Below are positions 35,077-48,165 of a stretch of 64,000 bases of DNA, piece after piece; within the stretch, counting starts at the first letter, position 1, and each line of letters opens with the position of its first letter. Location: the NCBI GenBank assembly GCA_032622095.1, contig CP136067.1, positions 48,031,549 to 48,095,548 on the forward strand, written 5' to 3'. The notes under the pieces are model-generated. The model worked only from the letters and a program-made list of their open reading frames with translations, was not told where the DNA came from and ran no database searches. Source of the DNA: Siphonodentalium dalli. Lineage: Eukaryota > Mollusca > Scaphopoda > Gadilida > Siphonodentaliidae. A program made the position numbers and the translations under genes.

Positions 35077-35560
35077 AACTTGAAAAGTCAAATTTGAGCT
35101 ATTGCCATGGGTTGGTGTCCATCGTCCATCTGATGGGGGAGGGGGTGTATATCTGTTAGCAATTTCCATTATCACACACTACATGTCACATTTGTTGTCC
35201 ATTCATCAGCAAACTTCATATGGGTCTTTAGTATTACCAACTTTCTTCTGCATTCCTTATCACTCCATTAACCATTTCATGACGGGAGCTGTGCTGATGC
35301 AGCATTAAATATCATATGCAAGTGCATTATCTTATATATGTTAGTCTCCCATGGGGAGCCTCGCATATAAAAGAGAATGCATTGGCTTACAAGGTCAACA
35401 TTGTTAGGCCAGTGGATACTCTTATATATGTGAGGCTTTCTATACCCGTATATATAAGAGCATGCATTGGCACGCAAAAAAATGTTGACTAACATTTATC
35501 ATTAGCCCCTCTCCAAGTTGAGCTTTGGTGTCATTGACACTTTATTTTATGATAACTCAA
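35077..35560 (+). repeat. Repeat family L, copy 1
   Basis: Starts near CAACTTGAAAAGTCAAATTTGAGCTATTGCCATGGGTTGGT and ends near CCAAGTTGAGCTTTGGTGTCATTGACACTTT. Similar start and end blocks occur at 39310 and 39870-39903. It contains a truncated TTAA MITE at 35268. Confidence 0.5.
35268..35473. mobile_element. Hairpin MITE, TTAACC(A/C)TTTCATGAC subfamily, right end missing
   Basis: Starts TTAACCATTTCATGACGGGA. Two hairpins of AATGCATTCTCTTATATATG type (35326-35384 and 35405-35472) follow, but with GTCTCCCATGGGGAGCC loops instead of GTCGACCATAGG. The right TTAA end is not found. Confidence 0.65.
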
Positions 35561-37330
35561 CTGCTTGCTGAATCTCCATTTCTAAATGATTTTCTGTTCC
35601 AATACAGGTGTTTGTTTTAGCCAAGTTATATATATTAATTGTGGTTGTTTGCGCTATTTTAGGAGCCGCTTTGCAAAAAATTGTGAGGTTGATGTTGTGC
35701 CCATCAGCTGGCTTGACTTGGAAAATAATCTTTGTTCCTGGCCTCCTGACTCATGGTCAGACAGTCGGAAGCTTAATTGTGTCATCAATTCTGTAACACC
35801 GGGGCAGGACTTTGAGAAGCGCCCCATCAAGCGAGTGATGGCCCAAGCTGGTAAGACTAATTTCATTGAATAGTCCATTTGTGTTTGTGTATTTCATGTA
35901 AGGAACACTGATATGATTTTCAAAACAAAATTTCAAACAAATCCAAGATGGCTGTCAGTGTTAAAATAGGAGGCTCTCATCTAGAGGTCACCCTGCTAAT
36001 CCATATGTAGTTTGGTGACCCATTGGATGAGTGATGTGACCTGTAAGGTGTGCTAACGAAATTTGTTGACGGATGCATTGCCTGATGACCGATGCCAAAT
36101 TATGACAATATCTTAAACTTGACTTCATCATGTTGAGCTAAAAAGGGGTAAATATCATCGGAACATGACCAAAATCGAACTTGATCAGTGTATGTTATCA
36201 ACATACCAAGATATGAATATTTCTTAAGGGCCATTCCATGGATGTTGAACTGTTCATGGAAATATCAAATTGGAAAGTCTGTCACCATGCATACATCATG
36301 ATGCCATATATCGTCTATGGTTGTTTGTTGAACTTTTTTATCTTAATATTTCCTAAGGGAACTATTTGTCAATTAGTAACCCTTTCTATACTAAATACTC
36401 ATAGATGAGTAAGTCGTTAGTTGAACTTATTATCTGAACATTTTCAACCAATGAATATGAATCATTCTGCTCTTGCAAACAATTATTTTCAGGGTATTTT
36501 GTCAGGTAGATTATCACTGAAAATGCTAGTTGAAGTGTATTTAGATTCTTAATGTTCGGTTGGTTGTTGTCAATTTTGGTTCAGCCCTCAAAATTAGGAA
36601 AATTATTGGTTGATAAACCTGATGCTCATATATCCATCGAAAAACATCATTAATTGCATATTGAAATTAATAATCACTCCATGACAAAAAGTTATTTGCC
36701 CATATATACATGTGTAATATTCAACAATTGTTTCAATTTCAAAGTTCAGCAACATTTAAATCTGCGATGGAAAAATTGGCGATTGCGAAAATCACATCAG
36801 ACGTACCAACCAGTTCAAATCCATCTGATGATGGTAGCTCTAAGCGAAAAAGAAAGGTATACTAACTTATGCCAATATGAATAAATTGCTAGATATACAT
36901 CCAACCTTTTCAGAAAAATGGGGTGGGATGGTGAATTTTATATTTTATTCTTTCTAAAATAAATGGTCATAAACAATACTAGATATTTAAGCAGTATTCT
37001 ATCCTATATAATACAATGTGGTTTTGATTGTCCTATTTGATCAACACAGACTGATTAATGGGTTATCGAAATGTAATTTGAAGGTTTTAAGACATGAGAA
37101 AAAAATTAACATAAGACATATCCAATAAAAACAAATGGAGATGGGAGGGGATGTAAATCTAGCAATATTTTTATATTGACCTTATATATATGACATCACT
37201 ACATCCTACAACTTTTTCCCAGACAATTCCAACAAATGAAACTTTCTTTTGTTATGGCCATGTTCATTTTAAAATCTCTCAAAAATGAGAACCATCTGAT
37301 GTCACATATATTCAATCTTGAAAGTTGTAA

Positions 37331-38096
37331 TTAAAGGTAATCAATCCGATTCGATGGTCCCCATATCACGTCCAAAAAGAAATGTCTGTGTTTAGGGTTT
37401 CCCTACCTACCCTAGAAAAAAGGTGCCTACCAAAAAAAAATTTATTGGACAGAGATATTTATTTTTTCAGTGGGAAGGGCACCGAAATGTATCTTACCCA
37501 TTTTCAAACCTCTCCAATAAAAACATTTCAAAGTTTTATTAGTCTAGTGCTCTGATTAATTCAAGATAACAATATTTAGTATTGAACATTCCAATTAATC
37601 TGAATTGTGAAGCTTTATAGATTGAATTGCCAATGACACAATGAAATTCAGAAATTATCAGAATAAAATTTTATAAAAATAAAAATCCCTACCTACCTAC
37701 CCTACTTAATTTAGACCATATAGCCCTAAACACATGTATTATTTTTTTTGGCCTCATCAGGTCCCAACAAGAAATTGTTTTGAAATTCCGCTTCAGAATC
37801 AGAATTGCCCAAAAATAATGCTTTCCTGTATAAAATTGCCCAAAACATGTTACTTATCATTTTGTTCAACGGAATTTTACCCTTTTGTCAAATATCTGAC
37901 ACAAAAAAGCCACTTGATTTTAGAGTTATCCATCTTCATCCATAATTTGGTCCAAGACTTAATATTATCGGTAATGAAAAATGATCGGTTTCAAAAATCG
38001 ACATCTGATCACTCTGAGCTTTGATCGAATCAAGTAGTACCCACGAAGGCAAGGAAATAGTAATTTGCGAGCGTTAATTTGGATTATGCATCTTTA
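37331..38096. mobile_element. TTAA-flanked MITE (TTAAAGGTA family), copy 2
   Basis: Starts TTAAAGGTAATCAATCCGAT and ends TTGGATTATGCATCTTTAA. Same family as 7317-7757, but longer through internal sequence. It lies within intron 2 of the DUF4806 gene. Confidence 0.6.
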
Positions 38097-39309
38097 AGAG
38101 ATCTACAAATTTAAAAGGAAACTGGTACATTTGATTAATGGTTTTCATATTATCCTATTATTAGCTCAACATAATTTGCATCAAAGGTAGTGGCAAATTG
38201 AAATTGGTTCAGTACACGGACAGTCGCAGCATTCCAAACTTAGTTCGGTGTTTGATAAATCCATAAATCAAATGCAGTTGATGACAGTTAATATCACTTA
38301 TCACTTTGCAGGCAAATTGCAGATATGAAGATTCTACAGATTCTGACAATGAAGCGGCTGAAACACAAAAAAAAAAGGAAGAAGACATTGGAAAAACCAC
38401 CACCTGCATGCCTGCCTGGTTTAGTCAGGCCAGGTGTGACTGTTACAGGTAAGAGTAACAAAATTATGTTCAAGAGTGATGTTTAGATCAAAATAGCAGA
38501 AATTTTGACACAAATATTTTTGTAACATACCTGCTATTTTTTTCTCCAATTGAGCTATTCCCCGTTTTGTCCCCTGACATTCCGTCGGAGGACTATAGTA
38601 ATAACCCTCGTTCGATTATTTGATACAACCTGATCTTGCCATTTGGAAATAGCATATCTTCTTAGCAAGTTGTGCACGACATATGTCAGTACATATACAT
38701 GTATATCCTACTATAAATTACTCTATTTAACATATATCCTTACCGTTATAGTATATATATGTGCCTATATCCGACCAAAAAATATCATGTGATAACTTTA
38801 AATTAGCGCTTGAGCACCATGTGCTAGCTAGCCTGATATAAATAAGAGGGACACTTATATACATGTATGCATGGGTGGTTTATTACGCTGCAAGGAGGAT
38901 AATGTGAACCACCCATGGGTTTGGGCATCTGCAGTTGGGAAATTGCCATGGTTTGCCGATTTTCAGACATCATGCGAACATGCCAAATTTTTAATTTAGC
39001 TGTCACGAATGTAGTAAATCAGCGGACCGTGGTCACATATACATGTATATTGTTCAGTTAAAAACTTGAATTACCGCCATTTACCGGGAATCTTTGCCCT
39101 GGTCTTATAATTTAATACCAATACCGATTACCGCACCGAGGTAAATCAACAAACAATTACCGCCTATTTAGGTATTTGGATCTGTTACAACAAATTCATG
39201 AGCGTTCATGACAAACTTGAACAATTGTCAACTGTTTACATTCATATTTTATATATGGACATTTACAAAAATTTCTCGATTGAGTTCAAAAAACAAGGTT
39301 TTTAGTCAA

Positions 39310-39915
39310 CTTTACTTTGTAAAGTTTGAGCTATTGCCATGGCTTGGTCGTCCGTGTGTGCGTGAGTAGCCAACACTACAGGCTACATGTCGTATAATTG
39401 GTCGGATCATTATTAAATTTGTCATAGCTGTTGATATCAACATTTAGACCGGAACGATTCATTTTGGGGTTATTCGGAAGAGAGAAAAAAACATGGCCGC
39501 CAGTGGCCATCTTGGATTTCAAAATTCAATCCATTAGCACGGGCTACAGGTCGTACCGTTCGTCTGATCATCATGAAATTTGTCGTGGGATATTTGTTAA
39601 TATTGACATATAGATGGGAACGAGTCATTTGGGGGTTATTCGGCATTAAAACATGGCCGCCAGCAGCCATCTTGGATTTTACTCTTTGCATGACTAAAGC
39701 TATCAAATGTTTTTGAATTTTATTGGAAAACATAGCCCGCCAGCAACCATCTTAGATTTTACTTTAATATATATATATATATCTCTTCATGTTGATAAAC
39801 TAGTATTAGACATTTCAACTTTCCACATTCCTAATCGCTGCATTGACTAACACATTAAATTATTCCCTTTCCAAGTTGAGCTACAGTATCATTGACACTT
39901 TCATTCTGATTATTT
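39310..39915 (+). repeat. Repeat family L, copy 2, with ~170-bp GGCCGCCA tandem units
   Basis: TTTGAGCTATTGCCATGGCTTGGTCG at 39328 and CCAAGTTGAGCTACAGTATCATTGACACTTT at 39870 match the edges of copy 1. Between them, AACATGGCCGCCAG-GGCCATCTTGGATTT recurs at about 39490, 39650 and, degraded, 39730. It lies in intron 3 of the DUF4806 gene. Confidence 0.6.
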
Positions 39916-40808
39916 TACTTGAGTTACAGCCCTTAGTTTAGCAATTTTATGACCGTTAGTCCGATAACATATTTATATTTAATTTATTTAATTAATAAAA
40001 CATTTTCTGTTTTACAGCTGTTGAACGAAGACTCTTGACTTCTCTGGAGGAAATTAAACAGGATTTGAAACTTCTCCATAGAAAGATTGATGCAATATCA
40101 AACATGTCAAATATCAATGAAGTAAATGAGGAAATCTTGAACTTGGGTTGCCCTCTTCCACGCGTGATGGTGTTCTCGATATTGAACATCGGCTGGAAGA
40201 GGGGGTGGTGCAGCGGGAAGTGGTAAGTAGGATTTTGATGTTTAATTTCATGTGTATAGGACCTTCAGTGATTAGTCAACATGGAAACACTGGGAAAAAA
40301 AATACATGAATGTGTATGTAGGTCAATTGATTCAGGCAGTGATCCTAAACGCTGACTGATATTACAAATAATTTGATGAATTTCCGAATAGTCAAAAATA
40401 TATATAATCATTATAAAATAACACACTAACTTGCCTTTTGTGAACAGCGTATGTACCAAGAATAAGTCAAGGTGACGCAAATGACGTAATTAGCTCGATC
40501 GGCAAAGAATATTGGGTCGACGGACGATATATATTGCAGTTGATTTCGGATGAATTACGGACAGTCACTGTTTTTGGGAGTAAATATACATGTACGTGGA
40601 TGAACTACATGTATCCGTATTAATATCATTCCCAGTGGAAATAGACAGTAGTGTGAAATCGCTGCATGTTCTTCACAAAGTTCACAAGAATACAAATTAC
40701 TGGAATAATTGTTAATGTATTAATGCACACAATGACCCAGTGTGTATCTATGTTAATATATTCATCATGTGAAATAACAATTGCCAATGTTGCTAATTAA
40801 TAAAATAC

Positions 40809-40932
40809 TTATTAATTGGTTGTTTCCACATTGACCGAGTTATGAGGCCTCGGTCTGTCGTATTAGCATTCGGCCTGCGGCCTCATGCCAATGCGACAGA
40901 CTTCGGCCAATATGGAAACAACCAATTAATAA
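40809..40932. mobile_element. Foldback element in intron 4
   Basis: The arms TTATTAATTGGTTGTTTCCA and TGGAAACAACCAATTAATAA are perfect inverted repeats. The inner part continues to pair (CGGTCTGTCG / CGACAGACTTCGG-like) around GAGGCCT...AGGCCTC-type sequence. Confidence 0.8.
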
Positions 40933-41504
40933 CATATAGTATAAGTATGTTATTCGTCTACTGATCGATCTATACGCTCATAGATCAACCTAAAAACGAC
41001 GTTAATGGCTTATAATTACAACAGCGTTTGATAATGTCGCATTTTTGTGAAAACATCTGTTATAAAACAGACATTCGAGAGCTAATTTGGTCTCCCAATG
41101 GAAATTTTGCTTGGGCCACTCTGGTGCGAGATTAAAAATTGGTCAAGTTTAGCCTTAGTGACTTTGCTCTGAAAGTTTAATGTCAAGGTCGACAGTGGAT
41201 AACAAAAAAGAAAGTAATTTTTCACAAACTACAGCAACATGTATCCAGAAGAAAGTCATTTTTGCGAAATTAAAATGGAAGTGACATGATTCAATCTTGG
41301 CATTTGACAGAAATCGGGACTGCATGACATTATTTATACGTCTTAAAGCCGCAACTTCGGTTGATTCAGACTCGACGAGTTCAACACGACTCTCAAGAGG
41401 ACCAGAAATTGCAGATTTATTTACGCTTTATTGTTTTGGTAAACACTGATAATGGACAGGGTAATCAACTAATTTGATCTAGTTTTATCGCTAAAATGAT
41501 GAAA

Positions 41505-42752
41505 ATGGATAGTATCTTTATTATTTTTTGGTACTGTTTGCTTTGAAACGCTTTAGTTAAAGCGAGATAAATTTTGTAAGCAAGGAAGCGCGTCGTCGCC
41601 GTCAAGCTTCGTAGTGGCTGATGATTCACCGGAAGCTGCTTTTAGGTAAACTTGTCTCAGAGACAATACCTGTTGCATGTTACAAGTACCGGTAACTAAG
41701 GCGTTTCATTTCTGTCACCTACTTTACATTTCCAATAGTAAGACGTATCGGCATCTTCTAAAGAAAACATTGATCTGTTTCTCACAGCGATATGAATGTT
41801 ACACTATTTCACTACTGTTATGATTATTTCACATGAAATTCATTATAATTGGCATATTTAAGCTAATTTTAGAAATGTAGTCTAGTGTGTATCTTTATTA
41901 TTTTTTGGTACTTTTTGCTTTGAAACGCTTTAGTTCAATCGAGAGAAATTTTGTAACCAAGGAAGCGCGTCGTCGCTGTCAAGCCTGGGATTGGGCTAAT
42001 GGTTCACCAGAAGCTACTTTTAGGTAAACTCGCATCATAGACAACACTGTTTGCATGTTAACCCTTCGCATATTCCTACGTCGGTGACTCGTCTACTGCA
42101 ATGTCTATGCACTGATATATCAGGTCACGTGCTAGCCTCTCGACCAATCAAATGACCGCATTTCAACGAAAACGAAAGTAGTTGTAAATATATTGCCATT
42201 GATGTAATTCATTAGCTCTCTGAATTCTGACCGCGTCATGTATTTACAGATAAATATTTATTGAGTTGCAATACTTCTCTGTTTCCAATGACATAATTAT
42301 CTGCTGATTCACAGTTGGCTATTAACCATCTAATTGGTACAGTTCAAGTCAGTTATCACCACAGCCATGTTACTTACCAAAAATGTGGAGATAAATTATT
42401 GTTTGGCATCTTTTATATTAAAAAAATGCAACAACGTGATAAGTTTTTACTTTGAAGCAAACACAGACAATCGACTCGCGAGAATGTTAACCCTTCTCGA
42501 ATTACATGTACTATGCCGGTGACTCGGCCACTTACATCTTTTTCGAGAAATACAAGTAACTAAGGCGTTTCATTTTTGTCACCTACTTTACATTTCCAAT
42601 AGTAAGATGTATCGGCATCTTCTAAAGAAAACATTGATCTGTTTCTCACAGCGATATGAATGTTACACTACTGTTATGATTATTTGTGAAATAAAACTAT
42701 TGCACATGAAATTCATTATAAATATTTAAGCTAATTTTAGAAATGTTTACCC
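41505..42752 (+). repeat. Two-module repeat block in intron 4 (alpha-beta, alpha, beta)
   Basis: Module alpha (TATCTTTATTATTTTTTGGT ... GGAAGCGCGTCGTCG ... TTTTAGGTAAACT) occurs at about 41510-41680 and 41890-42062. Module beta (AAGGCGTTTCATTT ... CGGCATCTTCTAAAGAAAAC ... CAGCGATATGAATG) occurs at about 41698-41882 and 42560-42752. A segment of about 490 bp separates the second alpha from the second beta. Confidence 0.8.
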
Positions 42753-43351
42753 CATAAGACCCTCATGCATGACATAACATGTATTGACATATATATGAGA
42801 ACAAACAATTTTCCCAAAAAGTTTTAATTTTAATTTCCATATTAAAACATTATCATAACCTGAAGATAAATATAAATTTTTAGCCTTCTGGTTGACATTT
42901 CTCAGGATCACACTTAATCTCATTTTTAATTGTTCAATTATTTTCAGGCGAACAATCTCCGAAATTTGGGAGGGAAAAATTGGAAGAAAGGAGTTTCGTT
43001 GATAATGCTAAGACTGATAAATCCAAAATTAGCCATGAAATTTAACTGGTAGGGAAAAGGGACAAAAGATCCTTTCAAACATCTTCAGCAGCATTTGAAG
43101 ACAATCTACAGTGAGTAACAAAATAGATTCTTCGACTACAGAAATAATAGATAACTGTGGTCCAGCTTCGTGCCAATACTAATATGACATGGCCGTGGTC
43201 ATGAGAGCATAGAATGCACCTTTGTAGCGATTGTTTACTTTTCGAGTTTGTCACCGGAGACCGCAAATTCCGTGGGGAAGTTTGGGAACACCGCTTCGGA
43301 ATTGCTATCGAATCGGATTGTCTTTATGGCAGTAGATGTTCTTGAATCGTT

Positions 43352-43713
43352 TTAACCCTTTACCCAACAGAAGGGCCCTGTGCCAATGCATTCTCTTATA
43401 TATGCGAGTCGACCATAGTCGACTTAACACATTAAAAATTATAAAATTGTTAAAGAATGTAAGAAAAAATGGTAAAAAGTGTTAAAAAAAGATATTTTTT
43501 AGGCCAATGCATTCTCTTATATATGCGAGGCGACCTATGGTCGACTCGCATATATAAGAGAATGCATTGGCACAGGGCTAACTGTAACTATCACAATGTG
43601 GTCAAGGAGCCGGTTCCAATGATATCCATATTTGTATGGTTCTATTGAGACAGACCGAAGATATTTTAGGCTGTTGAAGCTTTATTTGGCCGGTTTGTTG
43701 GGTAAAGGGTTAA
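43352..43713. mobile_element. piggyBac-type double-hairpin MITE, copy C
   Basis: TTAACCCTTTACCCAACA at the left and TGTTGGGTAAAGGGTTAA at the right. The left hairpin is mostly deleted (only one arm to GTCGACCATAGTCGAC), while the right hairpin is complete. Inserted in intron 5 of the DUF4806 gene. Confidence 0.9.
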
Positions 43714-43997
43714 ATAAGTGAAATTTACACCAGCAAGTACAGTTTAATAGTTTACGAGTGTGGTGTCTTGCTTTTGTGTAGTTGGAAACAGAGATCGAAT
43801 TGTGTGTGTTCATCTCGAACTTCCGATCGGTCGCCCAATTTATTCTCGACCCAATTTCCCATTTCGGTTAAAAGTGCAGATGAAGTCCAGACACAAATAT
43901 CACTTGGGTAGTTTTACTATTTTAATGTTTTCAATATAGTTTCTTTAAACAAAACTTGTTTAATCACCAACTAATATGCGGATTGTCGTAATGATAA

Positions 43998-44116
43998 GCA
44001 ATCAACGTCGTTTTCGATGCATCTGTCGGCGTATAGAAGTGTCGGATGTAGTTAGTATAATTCGGCATCCGACACTTTTATATGCCGACAGATGCATCGA
44101 AAACGACATTGATTGC
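43998..44116. mobile_element. Foldback element in intron 5
   Basis: The arms are about 52 bp and nearly perfect: GCAATCAACGTCGTTTTCG at the left and CGAAAACGACATTGATTGC at the right, extending through GATGCATCTGTCGGC and GTGTCGGATG. The loop is only about 15 bp. Confidence 0.85.
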
Positions 44117-45126
44117 ATATCGGTATACCGAAATACCGCCCAGCACTAGCATCCATATTGACTTTTGTTGTAGTAACCATATCATCTTTTGACGTCTTAA
44201 ATTTTGCATTTTCAACACTTGGATTTGAGATGCGAATAAAGAGTTATAATGATGATTTACATTGATTGTGTTTTGTTCGGCTGATGGTTAAGATAAAACA
44301 AAGAATATCCCACGCGGCACATTTGAGCACCTGCTGGCAATAATGCCGACGTCTTACGGCTAAGTTAGCCCACTGCCATTTTGAACAATTCGCACTCGTT
44401 TTCTAATTAGCATCAATGGGAAACTCCACCCCTAAACTTGAGCCAATGAAATCAGCTCACACTTGTTGAATGGTTCTAATAATCGATTTCATTTGTTGTC
44501 AATGAAAGCATTTAATAGAATAAACAAAAAGAGACCTTTGAACATGTGGTTTTTACATGAAAGTTGCCAAACTTTCACAAAGCAACGTGACGTAATTGCT
44601 AATAATTTGCGTTTTATTAGTAGTCTTTTTACGACTTTTGTCAAATCATGGTTTATATGATTCGTTCACATCAAATATAAAGACTTTTGGTTTAGTTATT
44701 TTATTCATAATACGCTTTTTGTTTTAAAAATCATGAATTACTTATTTTCAATCAGGACAGGAGTCAGTGGGTAAACAAACTTAAAGGATATATATAGGCC
44801 TACTGTAAATTGGCATAAACTGTCATGTTTTGACTCGCATGTGTGATAAATTGAAGATAAACAGTTGTTTATGGGCGCATATTTAGTTCGTCTACTGGTT
44901 TATATTTCCATTATCATTTACAAACAAATATTCACAGATGACACTTGAAGTGAGAGCATGTTTGTTGTTGCATATCTGATGATACACATGGTTCATATAC
45001 ATGTGGCCAGTGTGAGAAAATACCCAATGATATTGTAACATCAAATACCTGTTGGCTAATGTAATTACCTTCATACCTGATGACGTTGCCTATATGTAGT
45101 GTAACTACAGGTGCTATTGGGAAAGC

Positions 45127-45726
45127 CCAGGGGCCTGTACTATAGATTTACAATTGCCGTGTTTGAACAGATGTACAAGGTTATGGAAGGTACACAGGAG
45201 GCGTGAAGTGCAACAGACCACTGTATTGTAATAGAGTATATTATACCCGTGTGCTCATTACCGATGGGTGATTGGTTTGATCAGAATGGTATTCAATATA
45301 ATACTCCAGCGATTTTGCATGACAACCCAACTAGAAATTGAAATACATCTTAAAACTTGAATTGTTGGAACAGACGATAGACATATAACACAATGCACGA
45401 ACGGTTGCGGCGTACTCGCTGAGCGATTATTTAAAGGATACCGATTACCACTAATACAATTGAACACGGATTACCCATGCACTAGCGATAACATATCAAT
45501 GAGTGTCTCCGAGAATATTTGTTTTCATTGCTCAATCAAGTCACATGTGGTAAACCTATTATTTTATTGGTCACCATGCATGTAAACGAGGCGTTGCAAG
45601 AAGTCGCCTTTTCACTGTAAGAATAAGAGTGGAGGTCTATGGTAATCGACACCTTCTGTGTGCCCCACATAACCTTGTACACGTGTTCAAACACGGCAAT
45701 TGTAAATCTATAGTACAGGCCCCTGG
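45127..45726. mobile_element. MITE with ~60-bp TIRs in intron 5
   Basis: Left CCAGGGGCCTGTACTATAGA and right TCTATAGTACAGGCCCCTGG are inverted. The match continues through TTTACAATTGCCGTGTTTGA and TGTACAAGGTTATG. No protein is encoded; the target duplication was not identified. Confidence 0.8.
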
Positions 45727-46167
45727 TTAAATTTGCTGTGGGACATTTTTCTTTTAATTTCAAAGGGCTGGACAAACAACTTGATGACAATTACCCGTTT
45801 GCGGTGGATTGATTTGAAATGATTGCAAAGATTCACTCAATTTTCGAACCATCCTGCACCGATACTCAAACAACAAATTGTTAATGCTGCTGAACTTTCT
45901 ATTATGGTGGTTCCATGTGAAATATTGCCCCAGATTCGATGAAGTTTTTTAGGGCAACAAATCAGATTTTCTTTGCTAAATTTGCGACAAATTTTCCATT
46001 AAAAATTTAACCACTGGAATTGTGAACAGTGTTTCTGGAGTGTCTGCGAAGAAATATTTATAGACAAATGTTTGTTCTCTTTTCAGATGCAGTTCGATCT
46101 AACATAGAATTTAAAGAGTGTTGCCTGTCAGATATCAATGAACAGATTAAAGACTGGTTCCGTTTCG

Positions 46168-46217
46168 CTAAATTCAGGAACCATGTTTATGTGATTATAG
46201 TTCCTGAATTTAGCAAA
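46168..46217. repeat. Hairpin at the end of the last DUF4806 exon
   Basis: GCTAAATTCAGGAAC and GTTCCTGAATTTAGC form a perfect 15-bp stem around about 18 bp. The inverted arm lies within the reading frame just after the conserved KDWFRFA block and produces the unusual C-terminal tail. Confidence 0.75.
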
Positions 46218-46244
46218 ACCTATCCAATATACAGGTCAGACTGA

Positions 46245-48165
46245 GAGGTTAATTTAATCTGGAATATTTGCATTGCAATTAAATACATTTTTGGAGATAT
46301 ATTATAGATGCCCTGTCTGATTTAACATCCCCAAATTACTATTTATTTGGCTTCGGGGTGAAATATATTTATATACCTGCATGCCAGCTGCTATCACATG
46401 ATACTGTCAATTTTGTTTCTGGCGAAACTTTTAGTGGTCTTTTATTCCAAGAATCATTTCCTATCACCACTAAATGTGAAATCCCAACTCGTATTACGGC
46501 ATCCGTGCATCAGTGTATATATCTGGTGTAATTTTTGCAAAGCTGACATTATTTTGAGGTGTTGAAAATACATGTAAAGTAGATATAAAAATTAAAAACA
46601 TAATAGCTATGAGCTGTAAAATGTGGGTTCCTCGATTCATATGAAATATTTTTCACCCCCGAAGAAATAGTAATTTAGGGTTGTTAAATCAGACATGGTA
46701 TCTTTAAGCACACATAATTAATAAATACATATACACATTATTCAAAGAATATTTTTAAATCAGATCTTGCAATCCATTTGCACAATATCTCAAAATTGAA
46801 TGATACGATTTCTTACATAAAAACTAATGAGATTATTGATACACCGCTGAAAACTGCTGTCTGATATTATTTAGGAGATAAACGTACTCTGTTGAATTGG
46901 ATATTTGGTGATACATGCATGAAGACAGTTTGTGAATTATCCAGCGTGCCGGCGAGCTCACTAATTGTTTTCATGCTTGAATCCACAATTATTCAAAGAA
47001 ACAGGGTATGTTTATCCCCATTTTAATTAAATCCACCAAAAAAATAAAATAAACTTCATGAAAAAACTTTTTATCGACATTACATGCTTTAAAGTGAGAT
47101 ATCCTGGTGAATTGGAAACTAAAGTTAGCAGCTCTCGGCCAATCAGAATGCATGTTTCAGCAACAATTATTCAACTTGTCCATTAAATCAACCTCTGACT
47201 GTGATATTCATACTTTTAGAATTGGAATGTTCCTTTGATCTTTCGTTTTTATAATGCTGATAATAGACAGGCTCAGATACTCTTAATCCAGTACATTTAT
47301 GAGAAAAATTTCCAAGCCTCAAACTAAACACCTAAAACAAAAGTCATTTCCCCCCCCCCCCATTTTATACCCCGTATCTCATATGTTATTATACAATCGT
47401 AATACATATTGATATTTTGCAGGAATTGAGAACATGATAAATGCAGAACATCGTGGGAATTAATTGTCCAAAGGTTTTTCTAACCTTCTTCTGAATGTCT
47501 CTTGATTGGGAAATTTGCAATTTTCAAAAGTCACTCTTTCAAATTTGATGCTTAACAGAATAGTGTGTTGATGGGTTAACTGGGTGGGGAATGTTGGGTA
47601 AGTGCCACCGATCTTATTACTGTGTGGGATATTCTTCTAATTGACCAATAGTCACGCTGTGGTAATTTTGGGGCATGATTTTAAACCAACTCCATATCTG
47701 GTCCGCTGCATTCATTTGAATGGATCCATTACCATGCCCCATATGTCATTCTAACAGAGTGGTATCGCCATAGAGCTGTTGAAAGCAAACACCTTTGTAA
47801 TGCATTTTGCTTGTAGAATGTGTTTTGTTCATTGAATGCGATAAGAAACCTATAAATTTTCAAGAAGCTGGCTTTGAGAATACTGTCCAATTTTGAAGCG
47901 GTCTTTCACATATCCAGTTCTTGAAAAGGTCGATTTTCTTTTTGAATTTAGTAAAACGATCTGCTATATGGGTTATTTTCCTTCAATAAATCTTTGGCAG
48001 TAACCCTTGCTTGGTTTGTCATATGGGACAGGGATGCTTTCTGGTTGAATGCAGTGGACCAGATATGGGGTTGGTTCAAAATCATGCCCCTAATTTCCAA
48101 CAGAGTGACATGACAACTGGTCAAGTTCAATCCAAACCAACGCAGTAATAATGATGGTGACACTT
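46245..48165. other. No gene recognised; partial TTAAAGGTA-family MITE near 46600-46707
   Basis: At 46625-46707, TTCCTCGATTCATATGAAATATTTTTCACCCCCGAAG ... ATGGTATCTTTAAG resembles the right half of 7317-7757. The remainder holds no recognised gene or RNA. Confidence 0.5.

Larger units (their letters stand above)
35663..46244 (+). pseudogene. DUF4806-domain gene, six exons, with disabling lesions
   Basis: Exons inferred from splice consensus, phase and conserved protein: 35663-35850 (EVDVVPISWL...CSWPP), 36750-36856 (AMEKLAIAKITSD...KRKRK), 38312-38448 (acidic RYEDSTDSDNEAA, then Pro-rich), 40018-40222 (EEIKQDLKLLHRKI, then LGLPSSTRDG...RLEEGVVQREV), 42948-43110 (LRNLGGKNWKKGVSLIMLRL...GKGTKDPF) and 46087-46244 (AVRSNIEFKE...INEQIKDWFRFAK). 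This is the order of animal DUF4806 proteins, whose function is unknown. All junctions have GT/AG and compatible phases. Lesions: a 1-nt excess in an A10 run in exon 3, a frame change in exon 4, and TAG at 43050-43052 in the conserved W-x-GKG block. The true start exon was not found. It is either a recent pseudogene or an allele with assembly errors. Confidence 0.78.
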
